A stretch of DNA of 64,000 nucleotides from Epiperipatus broadwayi (lineage: Eukaryota; Onychophora; Udeonychophora; Euonychophora; Peripatidae). Location: contig JAQFVV010012489.1 in NCBI GenBank assembly GCA_028023455.1, positions 3,892,575 through 3,956,574 of the forward strand, given 5' to 3'. Below, one piece after another: positions 10,981-22,716 of the stretch. The translations under genes and the position numbers were made by a program. The notes below the pieces were generated by a model. It had not been told where the DNA came from and did no database searches. It worked only from the letters and a program-made list of their open reading frames with translations. Positions within the stretch are counted from its first letter, which is position 1; each line of letters begins with the position of its first letter.

Positions 10981-11025
10981 ATATTCTGTGGATGGCTTGT
11001 GTGACCAAGTCGAAACGTCAGTAAA
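10981..11025 (+). ncRNA. hammerhead-like motif, decayed core
   Basis: ATATT then CTGTGGA (expected CTGATGA), stem II GGCTTG / CAAGTC around TGTGAC (six pairs including one G-U), then GAAACGTC and AGTAAAT. The 3' half is a perfect minimal-hammerhead signature, and stem I can form about four pairs. The core has two wrong bases. It differs in sequence from the two motifs at 10.2 and 10.9 kb, so it comes from another element subfamily. Confidence 0.5.
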
Positions 11026-11126
11026 TTGATATTAAAAGTTTTTAACACGGATGAACCCACAAAATATGTATTTTATATATTTAACCCGTGCAAATCTTCG
11101 TTTTAACATATATATATATATATATA

Positions 11127-13735
11127 TTACTTCTTTTTAATTATTCAGTCTTACAGATCAAATCATAATTATTCTCAAAGATCTATGGAAATTTTAGAGC
11201 TTTGTTGCATGTTTAAATGCTGAAAATCATATCTGAGTTGTAGACAGCTGAGTCACATGCTGTGACAAATGGAGTCACAATTTCAGAAAACACTTCTGAC
11301 TAATACCATTGGTTAGATATAACATCTAGTTACTGTGCAATTATTGAAGGACCATAATTTGCTCTTCAAGGTTAATGTAACATGTCAGGATATATAAAAA
11401 CAGCCTCATGTCAGGGCTAACATCTAGCAGTTTTCATTTCAACATGAAATTGCCTCATTCACTTAACAATATAGTGAACAACATGTACACTGTTGTTTAG
11501 CTGTGACAGTAATTTGCTGTGACCTGAATTAATTCCAATTAAATTACTTATTTATAGTCAGATCTCCTTTCATAATGAGAGAAATCAAATTCACTGAGAA
11601 TTATCACCCATATGCCTGATTTTGGATATATCAAAACTCATCGCATCTATTGGTCTGAGGTGGTGAATGCTCAATCCTACCAAAATAAGATTTAATATGG
11701 ATACATCCATTACTTAAATGTGAGTTGAGCTATACAATTTTTATCCTCTTGACAGAATTATGTAGTCACAGAGAAGCTTTGATGGATGTCTTAGTCACTT
11801 TCTGGCTTCTTTGCGTCTAGTTTCATTATCATAAGCATCAGGTCTTCATCAACAGGTATAGTGTCTGCATCTGAAGGTATGGTGTCTTCAAATCCTGTAA
11901 ACTATTCATTGATGACTCTTGACTCATAGTTCAATTTTAGCTTGTGTATATTCCTGTGGTGCTTCTGTTCATCTACTGTCTGCAATGCTTTTATTTTCAT
12001 CACTACTGCTGGAACCCATTTTGTTGTTTCCATGAACATGTGGCATAACTAATGACCATGATGACCAGGTATACAAAATAACAAGAATGATATTTGATTG
12101 CCTTGATAGCTAGAATGCATGTGAGGATTATTTTATCTATTTATGACAGCACATGTGTATTTACAAAATGGACACTGCAGACCTGGTACCCAATACCATT
12201 ATTATAGGCATAGAATTAATAACAATTGTGTATTAAAAAGCTACATCATTGTACTTTTATTTGGTTTTTACATTCTGCCTTTTTAAAATAAACTCTTCCA
12301 TTCTAAAAAACATGTTTTTTTTTTCAATAAACAACTTTTATATGATCAAAATGCACACAGATTCTATGCACTATATACCAATTTCAATATTCATGTATGG
12401 TGTTTTGGTTTGAAATATCTATAACAAAGTTCTTGTTATTTTTACCAATTTATTTGAGCAGTTTTTTTTTTGATTGTCAGCAATATGTTTGTTGGATCAA
12501 GTATTCTGATTAACAAATGTAATACTATAGTCCACTTTTGTAAATGTTTGCTGAGTTAGTGTCACTAAGAGTTGACTGATTCAAACATGATATCAGAGTC
12601 TATGAGTAGTTTGATTTTAAGGTTGATTTTTTATTCCACAAATGAAATAAACTTTCAGAGCTTTATTTCCAGCTGCAAGGTGATAGCTTGACTCATGAAT
12701 AGGTACAGTACCACTTCTAACAGCATGTGATATTTAGACTTAGTGGCTTCTAATTCAACATAACATCTCCTACTGCTTTAACAATATGGTAAACAACATG
12801 GATAATGCCATTCCGGTTTGACTGGAATTGATTGTAGCCTATCTTTATCTCCAAATGCATTCTGTATTTATAGTTAGATCCCCTTACATAATGAAAGTAA
12901 TTCGATTCAATGAGTATCATCATTCCTTGACCTATATTCCCCCTAATCTCAATAGATTGGTTAACAACATAAAAGACAAATTAAAAAGAAGGCCACACTA
13001 CAAAAAGTATTGAGATTCCATGCAACATCCCAGGCTGCACAGTTGTTTACTATGAGAAATTCAAAGCTAATATCAACCAGATTAGCACAACACAAATACT
13101 TTATATAGATGCAATAAAAACAATATGGATAAGTCTGTTTTTTGAAATCATGAAAAACAATTTGGTCATACCTTCTACCCACAGACAGTCAATTTAATTT
13201 GTTCGAGAACAATGACAAAAAAGAAAAGTCAAGGAGACATTGTTTATTGCCAATCATAGAAATGTCATGAAAAACAAAAAAATAGCTTACAATTATCTAA
13301 CAAATAGAATATTTAAATAGATTAATATAATTAAAAATGCATGCATAATTACATAACAATATAAATAAAGCAGCAATATATTAATTTAAAAAAGCTATGA
13401 TTATGGCAAATATCACTGAAAGTGCATTCAGTTTTAGACTATAAAGAAGAAAGAAACCACTTAGTTCATAGACAATCATATGCAGATTTGAATTAGAAAT
13501 ACAAAAGAAAATCCATATTATATTGGATATATTTTATCTATTCATATATTCATTGGTCTGTAGCAATAGATGTTCAATCAAGATAAGATGGTATCTGGAT
13601 AATTCCACTAGTTGAAGGTAAGTTGATATGAAAGACATATATAGTTTATATATTATTGTAATCATGTGCAACTCTTTTTTCCTAAATTAAAAATTGGATT
13701 ATAAATGTTGTTAGTGAAAATAACACATAGAGATA
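11127..13735. other. unclassified region with diverged internal repeats
   Basis: No gene is recognised. Slightly higher GC than background at 11200-12100. Around 11440-11740, 12740-12930 and 13540-13640 similar strings recur (CATTGGTCTG or ATTGGTCTGAGG, AACAACATG-A, TATTTATAGTTAGATC or its variant, CATAATGA-AG-AAT), suggesting fragments of one old repeat family. Short frames at 12828-13182 have no recognisable domain. Confidence 0.4.
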
Positions 13736-14062
13736 AATAGATGTTTCAGAAGTTTCCCTCCTTTGGCTAGAATATCAATGAAATTTATGGCTGAAGAGTT
13801 GTGGGTTGGAGTGGTTTGAAACCTGTCCATTAAAGTATGAAGATTGGTTATCTTAATATAAAGTTGAGACTGATTGTATATATGTGTGGAGATGATAATC
13901 TGGGCCAACTGATGAGTGCTGGTTTAGCACAAAATAATTATATTGGTGACTATTTATCTTTTAAATATGTGTGTGATCATATGGATCAGCAATATGAGAT
14001 GACATGGAGAATTGATGGTAGTGTGAAAGTCTGAGTTCGAATCCATTATATATTACAATATA
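13736..14062 (+). repeat. hammerhead/box-B repeat family, copy 2
   Basis: Matches the family from GGCTGAAGAGTTGTG through ATTAAAGTATGAAGATTGG, the hammerhead and GTGTGAAAGTCTGAGTTCG (box B region) to ATTACATA-like tail sequence. The 5' end is truncated relative to the copy at 27290. The core has a single key change (see 13904-13947). Confidence 0.7.
13904..13947 (+). ncRNA. hammerhead-like motif, G12 lost
   Basis: GCCAA, perfect CTGATGA (13909-13915), a perfect five-pair stem II GTGCT / AGCAC around GGTTT, then AAAA where GAAA is required, an AT palindrome (TAATTA) as stem III, and TTGGT closing stem I. The G12 to A change should abolish cleavage, but every helix is kept. Confidence 0.6.
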
Positions 14063-16324
14063 TGTGTAGGTGTATGTAAGTCTGTACAGTGTATTAAGTT
14101 AAAATTAAAGTCGTAAACTTGCCTCTATAATACAATAATTAATTTTATGTAATTTTTCAAACTTATATTTCTGATCTCATATTAAAATTTTTCTATTAAA
14201 ATAGTTGTGTTGATAACTTTTCTTTAGTCCGCAGATATGCAAAGGATGACTCTTAAATACTTCGTTTTCACTATTTTGTTGAATGAGTTGACCATTTAAT
14301 AAATATTAATTCCATAAAGTTTCCATTTCAGTTCAGGATTTTCAAATTAACCAATTCTTATGGCCCAAAAGAATATTTCCCTCCATCAACTTGAATTTTA
14401 AATAATTCTTTTCATATGAATGTTAGATACATTGATCTTTGTATTAAAACAGCTATGACTTAAACATCTGAAAATTTTTACATATAAATAATAAATGAAA
14501 TTAGTTAGCTCTTCTTATTATGGTAATGCTTATTGTTCTCACTTCATTTTAATATAATATTCAGTTATTTTTTAAAACTTCTAATATGTGGTCTTATGTA
14601 TAAACACAAAGCTAAATACAAAGATATGACATTAACTTTTTATAATGTTTACATTGTAAATAATTAATATCACATGATTAAGAAAATTAGAAGAAATAAA
14701 AATTGTAAACAAATTTGTGAATGCAATATGTAATCATAATTACATAGTTAGTTGTTTAAAAGATTATATGACACCCGAATGGGTAATTAACATATCCAGC
14801 AGAATAGTTACTAGTCATTGATCAATCTGAGATGTTTTTTTTTTACATTGAATTAGCTGTTAATCAATCTAAAACTTATAAGTTCTTGTTTGCACTTAAC
14901 CTATTATAATGTTTATATTTAAAAACTAGTTTACTATATCAATAAATTAATGCATATAAAATTCCTATTTAAAGCCAAAACTTAACACTATATTTAGAAA
15001 AGGATTGATATATTTTATTGATTATTATTTTTCTTGCAAGTCTCCAACAACTTAAATGTATTAATATTTAGAAAATAGAGATTCATTGATGATTGCACAG
15101 TAATAGATCCACATATTACCTAAATTGTACTAGTTCCCATGATTTAAATAATCTCTGTGGCCACATTATAAATCCCATTCTACCATTATGCTAAACCTTA
15201 TGATAATTTTTTTTAAATAGCTTATTTTGTAATTACTACATTACAGATGTATTTATATCCTATTATAAATGACTGCTTTTAAGTAATGCTCTTTATTAAC
15301 TCAATATATAATTAAGATAAAAGATATTTAATGTTCTTAGTATAATAATAATTTTATTAAAATACAAAAATTTGTTTGAAATAAAAAAAAAGGATCAAAA
15401 AGGAATAATAAAAAAGAAAATATTGAAAAAAGATAGAGATATAGACAAAATTGTACAGTATATTTTTATATTAAAATTGATAAATGTTTAAAACATAAAA
15501 AAAATTGAAAATAAAATTATGATAATATTTAAAAAATAATATAATAAAAAATTGATTAAGATTTTGAATTGTCTTTTTAAAGCAAAACTTTGAAGAAAAT
15601 AGTTTAAAAAGAATTAAGAAATCTTTTTGAGAAAGTACTGTTTGCAACCTATTGATTTTTCCAGATGTTAATGATTTCTTTTAAAAAACGTGTACAACGT
15701 ATTACAACGTATTTGATAATAACATTATAATTAGAAAAATAATTTTTTAAAAGCTGCAAATTATTTTATCTTGCAGATTGATGTTTTAGTAAACTGTGAA
15801 AATAGTGAGTTAACAAAAGTAAGCAAGTGGCTACTACAAAGCCAAACTTTGTGGCAAAGAGTGTCATCTATATATTCTTTGTATTGTTATGGTTAATTAC
15901 ATTGTATGATGATAGATCATAAATTTATTATATATAACTTCATTAAATGATGTTGGGCTGGATTTAATAAAAACTTTGAATATTAGATATCTTGTAGTGA
16001 ATTTACAAACTATGAAAAAAATGATTTTCCTTAGATTTCTATCAAATTCTGAACAATGTTTATTAAAATACAATAGAATTACAAAGTATTTTAAAATGCA
16101 AAACACTATTAGAATACAAAAGTAAATAGGTCAAATAAATTTTTAAAAAAATATAATTTTATGAAAAGTTTTTTATGAAAATTAAATTTGTCATTTGTAA
16201 AAAATAAATAAATTAATAGTCGAAAATAACTGAAAATATATTTACATTGTTTAAAACTGTTAAATTTACAATGAAATGTGTTGAATATGGAAATAAATTT
16301 TTGGATGGCTTGCATAATCTTCAC
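14063..16324. other. AT-rich non-coding DNA
   Basis: No gene, repeat with clear termini or RNA gene seen. Minus-strand frames at 15897-16375 are low-complexity (Phe, Lys and Ile rich) readings of AT-rich DNA. Confidence 0.5.
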
Positions 16325-16336
16325 AAAGAATTTAAA

Positions 16337-16924
16337 ATACACTGAGCCTTTGAATGACACAGCTAGCTCATTCAATTTTCAGTCATTAAATCAAACTGAA
16401 GCCAGTTCTGGAGAGAAGATAGCTGATTGTCCTGCTGAAGTTCAGTCTGAATACAGCCTTATTGATTCTAATAAAGAATTTCAACTCCAAAACTCCATTC
16501 ACTCTCTTCCCTCTCTCTGCAAATGCAAGAACAGAAACAGGAAAAATAAGTCACATCAGTCAAACTCTACCTCTTCTGCAGAAAGTGTTGTTATAGATTA
16601 TAACCTTAACCTTAATCACAATACTCGTTTCGGTCATCTGGGACAAAAAAATTAAAACGCGAAAGCTCTAGTCTTTCGGAAACACTAATTGATCTAAGCA
16701 TGACAGAAACCTCTTTGAAGACTATATCTACATATCAGTATAACCATAATGATTGTGAAGAGATATTACAACTGGAAGATTTCAGTTTAACTTCCTCTCT
16801 TATTAATCATGACTCAGAAAAGGATATCCTCCATTACAAGAGTCAGCGGAATTTCAATAGCCAACTCCAAGTTGAAGTGGATTGTCAGGATGATAGTAAT
16901 TCAAATAAATCAGAGAATGATTAA
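16337..16924 (+). pseudogene. LINE ORF1 C-terminal remnant
   Basis: Enters the open frame of 16278-16655 (its ATG lies in flanking DNA) and contains a basic, Ser/Asn-rich stretch (KCKNRNRKNKSHQSN). A one-base slip in the seven-A run at 16647-16653 moves the frame to the one read from about 16650 (KLKRESSSLSETLIDLSM), which ends at TAA 16922-16924. No RNA-recognition or zinc-knuckle motif is visible. In LINEs this ORF usually encodes an RNA-binding chaperone; that role is inferred from position only. It overlaps the ORF2 start by 8 nt. Confidence 0.65.
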
Positions 16925-19900
16925 TATTGTATCTGTCAATATATGAGGCTTAAATTCTCTCGACAGGGCATATGCTTTGTCACATTGGTTTCATTCTCAT
17001 AGACCTTATATTTTATGTCTTAGTGAGAATAAATTACATTTGCAGTCAGAAACATGCATAATTGATATGATACATAGTTTTGGATATTTTCACTACTCTT
17101 TCTCTTATTCAGCTTCTGGAGGGGTAGCAATCATAATCAGCAAGAATTCACAAGTCACATTGTTCAAAATACTATTCATAGACTCAAATTGCCTAATTGC
17201 GATCATACAATATCAAAGCTGATACTTTAATCTGGTAAATGTATATCTTCCTAAATCTCAAAATACTGTTACAAGAGTGATAAATGTAATTAATTCAACA
17301 CTAAGAACTAGCCCTTTTGAAACGATTATTATAGGAGATTTTAATCATACATATCAAGTTTATTGGTTACATAAATCAGTCTCTATGCAGAGGAAATTTT
17401 TTTCTTTGATGATGAAGCATTCTCTTTTTATACAAAATTATCACATTCACTAATTGATTTACTTTTTTTTCACCTTCATTATCATCACAAATAGAAGCTC
17501 ATCTGTGGCCCATTATGTTCTCTGATCATTATGCTCTGGAGATTAAAATAATCTCAAGAAACATTCTACAACCTATAATTGAGATGCCAAGGACTATTCG
17601 CATGCTTACAAAGTTTAATGCCACTATTAAACTGATCTCTGAAGCTTATATCAATTTCCATAGAACAAAAATTTTAACACTCTCTGCAGTAGATGCATGG
17701 AAGACTTTTACTGAGACACTAACAAAGTTAATAAATTCTTGTACTGCTAAAACTAAAGGTCCAGTTATTCTTCTCAATGATCTGGACTCCATAGCACATG
17801 ATCTCAAAAATATTTTATATGAAGCATAAAATATTCCTAACATTTTAAATTTAAAATCCAAATACAAGGCTAAAGAAAAGGCCATTGCTGAGTCCTTATC
17901 AATTAAAAAAGCCAGACAATATCTTCATCACCAACCTTGCTTGACTAGGGGGTACATGAGATGGACCCTTGGCTCTAGCAGAAGATCAAAGGCACCTAGG
18001 TCCATTGAGATTCAAGGCAACTGCTATACAGGCTCTTGAATGCTTCTCAGAATTTGGGAATATTATGCAAAAAAATTTCAACCACTTGGCATTTTTTTTG
18101 TCAGGAAATATTTTATTTATGAACATTCTGATCAACACAAAATTACTAAAGCAATAATCTTTTCAAAAATTTCATCATTCCTGACAGAAATCACCCTGGA
18201 TTACATGGAATATCAAAATTTTTATTACTTCATTATGGACCTTTTCAGTCCCCATTATTAAAAAAATGGTAGACTTCTTGGCTAGTGGCTGCCAAGAAAT
18301 TAATGGGCTTTGCACAATAGTCATGGTCCCACTTGTTAAAATACCTGAGGGTCAAAAACATCTTGATGATCTTTGGCCTATCTAGGGTGCCATTGCTTAT
18401 TAAAACCATTGAAGGCCTTATTAGAGAGGATATACAAACAAACATTATTGGAAAATTATCAACCTATCAGTTTGCAAAGAAAGGGAGCTCTACTGCTGAT
18501 GCTTTCAGTTGATTTCGACTCTTAGTCAATCATGTTCACAGCAAAAGGATGCCACAGCCAGTTGCAGTTCAACTTGACTTTGCCAGAGCCTTTGATTGTG
18601 TCAGGATCGATGTGCTACTTGGTGTACTGGAGGAACTCCAAGTGCTTCTGGCATATCTTCAGATGATTGAGAACCTTCACCTTACCACAGAAGTGTTTCT
18701 CTCACTTGATGGAAGAGTTGCTCCCAGATTTCGGGCTTGTGTATCCATCCCTCAGGGATCATGACTAAGTGAACTACCCTTCACAGTCTATGTGAACCCA
18801 TTGCTGTTGAGCATTGAGTCTTTCCTTCCTGGGATTTATATTCCTTTTTTGAGAGAGAACATATGTTATATTTCCTATATGAATGATGTGGTTGTGTTTC
18901 TCTCATCTCAGGATGAGTTCTCTAGACTTGCAGAACTCCTAGACCAGTTTGCATGTAAATTTGGTCTGGCAATTAATGAGCAAAGTCGACAAAGTGGTCC
19001 ATCCTGACAGGGAAGCAAATATCTCATAGACTAAAATCTCCCCCACAGAAATTTCTTGGTTTTAATATTGTTTTTTCTCCAGCAGCCATGAGAAAAGAAC
19101 TTGAAAATTCATTAAATTTTAAAGATTGAAAAACCTGTTAATTCACTATCTAAAATTTATCTTTCTCTGTTTGGAAAGGTTGCACACATTAATTCTGTGA
19201 TTTTACCAAAAAATATTTATTATCTAGCTGGTTTTTCACCAACAATTTGCTTTATCTGCAAGGTTGAATCTCTATGCAGAAAGTTGTGCTGGGGATGGAA
19301 GACACCACAATAAGTCTTAATATTTTGAAAAAACCAAGATATCATAATGGTTTAGGAATGCACTCGATTAAAATTTTTCTGATACAGAGGACTTACAATG
19401 TCCTTGTTAAAATGTTCAAAGACAATGCAAACATAGAAAGTCCCTTACCTTTTGTAAAAATAAATCATCCACCCCTCATAAAAGAAATATCTGGATGCAA
19501 CAACAATTAACTATTGTCTTTAATAGCATCAAAAGCTCTAGCTCCATGTTTGATGAAAAAAGATCATACTGGAGTTCTTATCAATTATGGTAAATCTAGG
19601 ACAAATAATCTCCCAGTTGCAATCCCTCATCTCATTAGGCTGACTAAGTTCCTGAAATTGGAACCAAAGTTTGTGGATTTTTTGGTTACAGTCAACCTTG
19701 GAGCCTTGCCTACTGAGATTTTTCTTTGTAATCAGAGGGGACACAACATTGATACAATATGTACGCTTTGTAGAAGATTTGATGTGTCCATTGCACACAT
19801 ACTCTATCAATGTGAATGGTGGACTCGGTTACGGAATATTGCCCTATAGAGGATTACAGGATACAATTCTTCAAATGTCTACCTTAATGATGCATTCAAA

Positions 19901-20104
19901 AGAGGAAATTTTGGCTCCAACCGCCTGGCCACTTTCATAAATTTTATCATATGGAAGATTAGATGTAAGGTATTATTTGATAGAGAGTTGGCCAGTCCTA
20001 TTGAAGACATTTTCTTAAAGTTATTATATAAAGATAAAGAAAGTGATTTAAGAGCCTGCCTGCCTAGTCATGCTGAGCAAACATGGAGTCAATTAAATAT
20101 TTAG
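16917..20104 (+). pseudogene. LINE ORF2: APE endonuclease and reverse transcriptase, inactivated
   Basis: Starts at ATG 16917, overlapping the ORF1 stop (ATGATTAA). The N-terminus reads MINIVSVNI, stop, GLNS, the usual start of an APE endonuclease. GDFN is at 17334-17345, and SDH at 17521-17529 is in the +1 frame. RT block A, LDFARAFD, is at 18573-18596; IPQGS at about 18747-18761 is followed by a stop; the catalytic box reads YMND at 18876-18887 instead of YxDD, so the first aspartate is lost. The C-terminal part lies in another frame: a C-x2-C-x8-H-x4-C knuckle spans 19760-19813, and the frame continues past one TAG to TAG at 20102. ORF2 proteins nick target DNA and reverse-transcribe their own RNA. 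About 1,060 codons; at least three frameshifts and several stops. Confidence 0.85.
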
Positions 20105-20344
20105 CAATGGCCATGGATATTATTTATTCATGACACTTAAACTTTACACACCATGGGATTTATATGCCAAGTTAGATCACCCCTGATAAGTAACATAACA
20201 TAAAATTTTACTTTTAATCTTGTACTCATTATCTAATTTAATAACTGATTAGTCTTTAATGTGTCAGACATGATTGTAAACATGAACTCTATATTACAAT
20301 GTATATTTTACTTTTGTGCAAATAAAGATTATTTTGGAAAAAAA
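20105..20344 (+). other. LINE 3' UTR with poly-A signal
   Basis: About 230 bp of non-coding sequence ends GCAAATAAAGATTATTTTGG followed by A's. AATAAA at 20321-20326 lies about 12 nt before the A tail, a normal cleavage and polyadenylation arrangement. Confidence 0.7.
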
Positions 20345-20356
20345 AAAGAATTTAAA

Positions 20357-21036
20357 CAATGCAATCTCTATTTTTATATAAAAGCAAGTAAAATTTAACT
20401 TTAAAATATGAAATAAAAAATAAATATTTGTAAATATTAATTTATCATTAATAAAAATTGAAGGTGTGTTTAATAATAAAAATCACATGATTAATAATTT
20501 AAGAATTCTAATAGTTGGTTAAACAATTAATAGCATCAAAACAAGAATTTTTATTCACATTGATAGTTGAAAATCAATCTTCAAGCCTTAATTTCTGAGT
20601 CCGCTACTTTACAACTATACTAAACAAAATGAGGGGAACTGACTAAGAAAAAATGAGGATTCAAATTTTAAAGTTTTCTGGATTGCCTCCTGGATAATAA
20701 AACCTAATTAGTAAAACTTGGTGTAGTTATTTATTTAAAATGGTTATGACAAATTGCTTTTTTTTATGATTGAACATTACTTGCCCTTTTATGCAATGAA
20801 ATATATTAATTAGCTCACTAATATTTGATCTTATAAAAATCCATAGTAGAATATGTAAATCAATAATTGAAAAATAATAATTGTATGTTAGTAGATCATA
20901 GAATAATATGAAATACACTTCAAGTCCAAAATACCTTATTAAGATAATTCATAAGATAAATACCCCAAAAAATCATTGAACTTGTAATATATTTTATTAT
21001 ATCAATGCAAATCTACTTTAACAGATATATAATATT
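20357..21036. other. AT-rich non-coding DNA
   Basis: Nothing recognisable beyond poly-A and poly-T runs. Confidence 0.5.
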
Positions 21037-21092
21037 AATCTACTTTTTTCAGATGAAAGATGGCCATCTTTCATCTGACAAAGTAGATTATC
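21037..21092. repeat. near-perfect palindrome
   Basis: A perfect 30-bp palindrome without loop (21049-21078, left half TCAGATGAAAGATGG) is extended by AATCTACTTT on the left and AAAGTAGATT on the right with a 1-2 base irregularity. A further TATATCAATG / CATTGATATA pair (20998 and 21093) lies outside. Could be a small hairpin transposon remnant or a replication slippage product. Confidence 0.65.
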
Positions 21093-21945
21093 ATTGATAT
21101 AACAACAAATAAACATTATTTACAAGTACATTTAGATGATTCTTTGAATATGTAGCTGGTAAACTATCCTACTAAGGTATTTTGGACTTATTTCTTTTGC
21201 AAATAAATTTATATTCTTAAAATTATGTTTTATAATCTGTAAAATTATTTACATACTGATTAAAATCATAAAGAATTTGAAATATAAGCTCATTCAAATG
21301 AAGAAAAAACAAATAAAATCCTAAAAATAGATTAAATGATAAAGATAACTCTAATATATTAAATGCTTTTATTGACTATCCCTATAAAAATTGTTTCTTA
21401 AATCCCAGTTGGGGTTTTTAGATTTAACTTGAAATAAAAGCATGTAGACAGAAATGAATTAAGTTATAGGGATTGTCTTAATTAATTTCTGAACTCCCAT
21501 GTTTTATTGCAAGTTAAACACAAAAACTCCAATTGTGGTTGAAGAAATATTTGTTGGTTTTTTTTTTTGCTTTTTAGTGCATGGTCAATAAAAGCATTTA
21601 ACATATAAAAAGATTTTTATTTTTTAAGTTTTTAGTATTGGCACAGTAAATGAAATGTAGAATTATATCATACTTTAAATTGATTGGACACTTATAGTTG
21701 ATACATATATATCACTAGATGTTTCTGTTATAAGTTAAAGTGTATACCCCTTTTGTATATATCATATTTAGTATGTGTACAAAATAATATGTATGTATAT
21801 AAGTGATTAAAATATTAAATATTTTTTCAAGTTCAATATTTTTAGTTTCATTGTATTTTTTTTTTTTAAAAAAATACTTTGCTTACCAAAACTTTATTGT
21901 AAATGAACTTCACTTATTACATATAATTTTATTTCAAATCAATTT

Positions 21946-21962
21946 CACACACACACACACAC

Positions 21963-22000
<38 letters not shown>
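21946..22000. repeat. (CA)n followed by (TA)n microsatellite
   Basis: About 17 bp of CA repeats pass into ~38 bp of TA repeats, a compound microsatellite. The frame at 21803-22006 translates it and is not coding. Confidence 0.85.
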
Positions 22001-22003
<3 letters not shown>

Positions 22004-22157
22004 TAAATAATTCTGCAGTGAGTTAATATGTATGCTCTTTAAGTATGTAACTTATTCTGTATGTGTACAAAATAATAGATGTATAAAAAAATCAGTAAGT
22101 AAATTTTCTGCTTAAAATTGTTGATATTTTATTTTTTATGTTAAAAATAATGTAGCC

Positions 22158-22290
22158 AGGCATTGTAGCTGAGAGGTCATCACATCCACCTTGCAAGCAA
22201 GTACTTGGTTGCTGATGGTTGTGGGTTCACCTCCCGGACGATGCTATGACATATGGAAAAAAAATGTTATTAAATTAAAAAAAAAAAATT
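22158..22290 (+). mobile_element. tRNA-derived SINE
   Basis: A tRNA-like head with TGTAGCTGAGAGGTCA (box A region) and GTGGGTTCACCTCCC (box B, GGTTCRANYCC-like) about 50 nt downstream, then CGATGCTATGACATATGG and an A-rich tail. The CGATGCTATGACA link is shared with the SINE at 39395, so these belong to one family. Confidence 0.75.
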
Positions 22291-22565
22291 TTAAACCACC
22301 TTTTAGTGAACTAACAACTAAACAAACAAATAAATAGATTTTTCAACTTCAATAAAAGGATTTAAAAATGTGTGTATGATTAAATAAAAACTTTATGATA
22401 ATATTCTTCAGATTACTCTACAGACAGGTATAATGCTATAAAATCCCTATTCTTAGACTAATTTCCTAATTAAACATTTATGCACCTAGTTTCAACTTTC
22501 AATGCTAGTCTTCATTGATAAAGGCAAAAGTTAAAAATAAAATTTAGAGATTAAATATTATGCTT

Positions 22566-22716
22566 AGTCAAAATAAGAGTTATAGATCACATGACTCTAT
22601 CTCTTAAGCTTGTAAGTTATAACACCAAGCTTGTAGAGAAATTGGCAATCCTCATTGTTTCATAACTTACAAGCTTAAGAGATAGAGTCATGTGATCTAT
22701 GACTCTTATTTTGACT
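22566..22716. repeat. long hairpin: 55-bp inverted repeat, 41-nt loop
   Basis: Left arm 22566-22620 and right arm 22662-22716 are reverse complements at 54 of 55 positions (only T/C at the GAGTTATAG / GAGTCATAG site). Such identity in decaying DNA means a recent origin or ongoing gene conversion. The loop (AAGCTTGTAGAGAAATTGGC with flanks) recurs at 23046-23092 outside the hairpin. Confidence 0.85.

Larger units (their letters stand above)
10298..11008 (-). pseudogene. Penelope-like GIY-YIG endonuclease, frameshifted fragment
   Basis: The first frame (10493-11008) reads, after an antisense ribozyme segment, a linker with LPYIKGEMDRIG and then the nuclease: G112-I-Y114, ten residues, Y125-I-G127 (10628-10675). 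C118-x2-C121 and H140 fit the zinc-binding insert of Penelope nucleases. A shift in a T run near 10490 moves the frame to 10080-10466, which continues at once with LLREAIEIFKRP, containing the conserved catalytic glutamate region. GIY-YIG enzymes nick DNA to prime reverse transcription at the insertion site. The formal N-terminus (isoleucine run from an ATT microsatellite) and the extreme C-terminus are not protein. Non-functional as it stands; family assignment is firm. Confidence 0.75.
10141..11090 (-). mobile_element. Penelope-like retroelement remnant (GIY-YIG end with inverted terminal segments)
   Basis: A GIY-YIG endonuclease typical of the C-terminus of Penelope-like elements is read on the minus strand. 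It is flanked by two ~110-bp segments that are reverse complements of each other, each carrying a hammerhead-like motif. Penelope-like elements are known to carry flanking repeats in direct or inverted orientation, with minimal hammerheads inside. The reverse transcriptase is absent, so the copy is strongly 5'-truncated, and the reading frame is broken once. A third hammerhead-like motif at 10981-11025 may belong to a second, abutting copy or terminal repeat. Confidence 0.75.
16337..20344 (+). mobile_element. 5'-truncated non-LTR retrotransposon (LINE), Tx1/L1-like
   Basis: A ~4.0-kb insertion with the C-terminal part of ORF1, a complete but broken ORF2 (APE endonuclease, reverse transcriptase, CCHC knuckle), a 3' UTR with AATAAA at 20321 and a short A tail. 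AAAGAATTTAAA stands at 16325-16336 and again at 20345-20356, a likely 12-bp target duplication, although AT-rich. GC content rises sharply at 16338 and falls after 20340, agreeing with those borders. Clade is judged from RT context and the C-terminal knuckle and is tentative; L2-like or another clade is possible. Many stops and frameshifts make it dead. Confidence 0.9.

Noticed and set aside
10920-11008. N-terminal part of the frame 10493-11008 as protein
   Set aside because: It translates an ATT microsatellite and the antisense of a hammerhead segment; only the part below about 10830 is Penelope protein.
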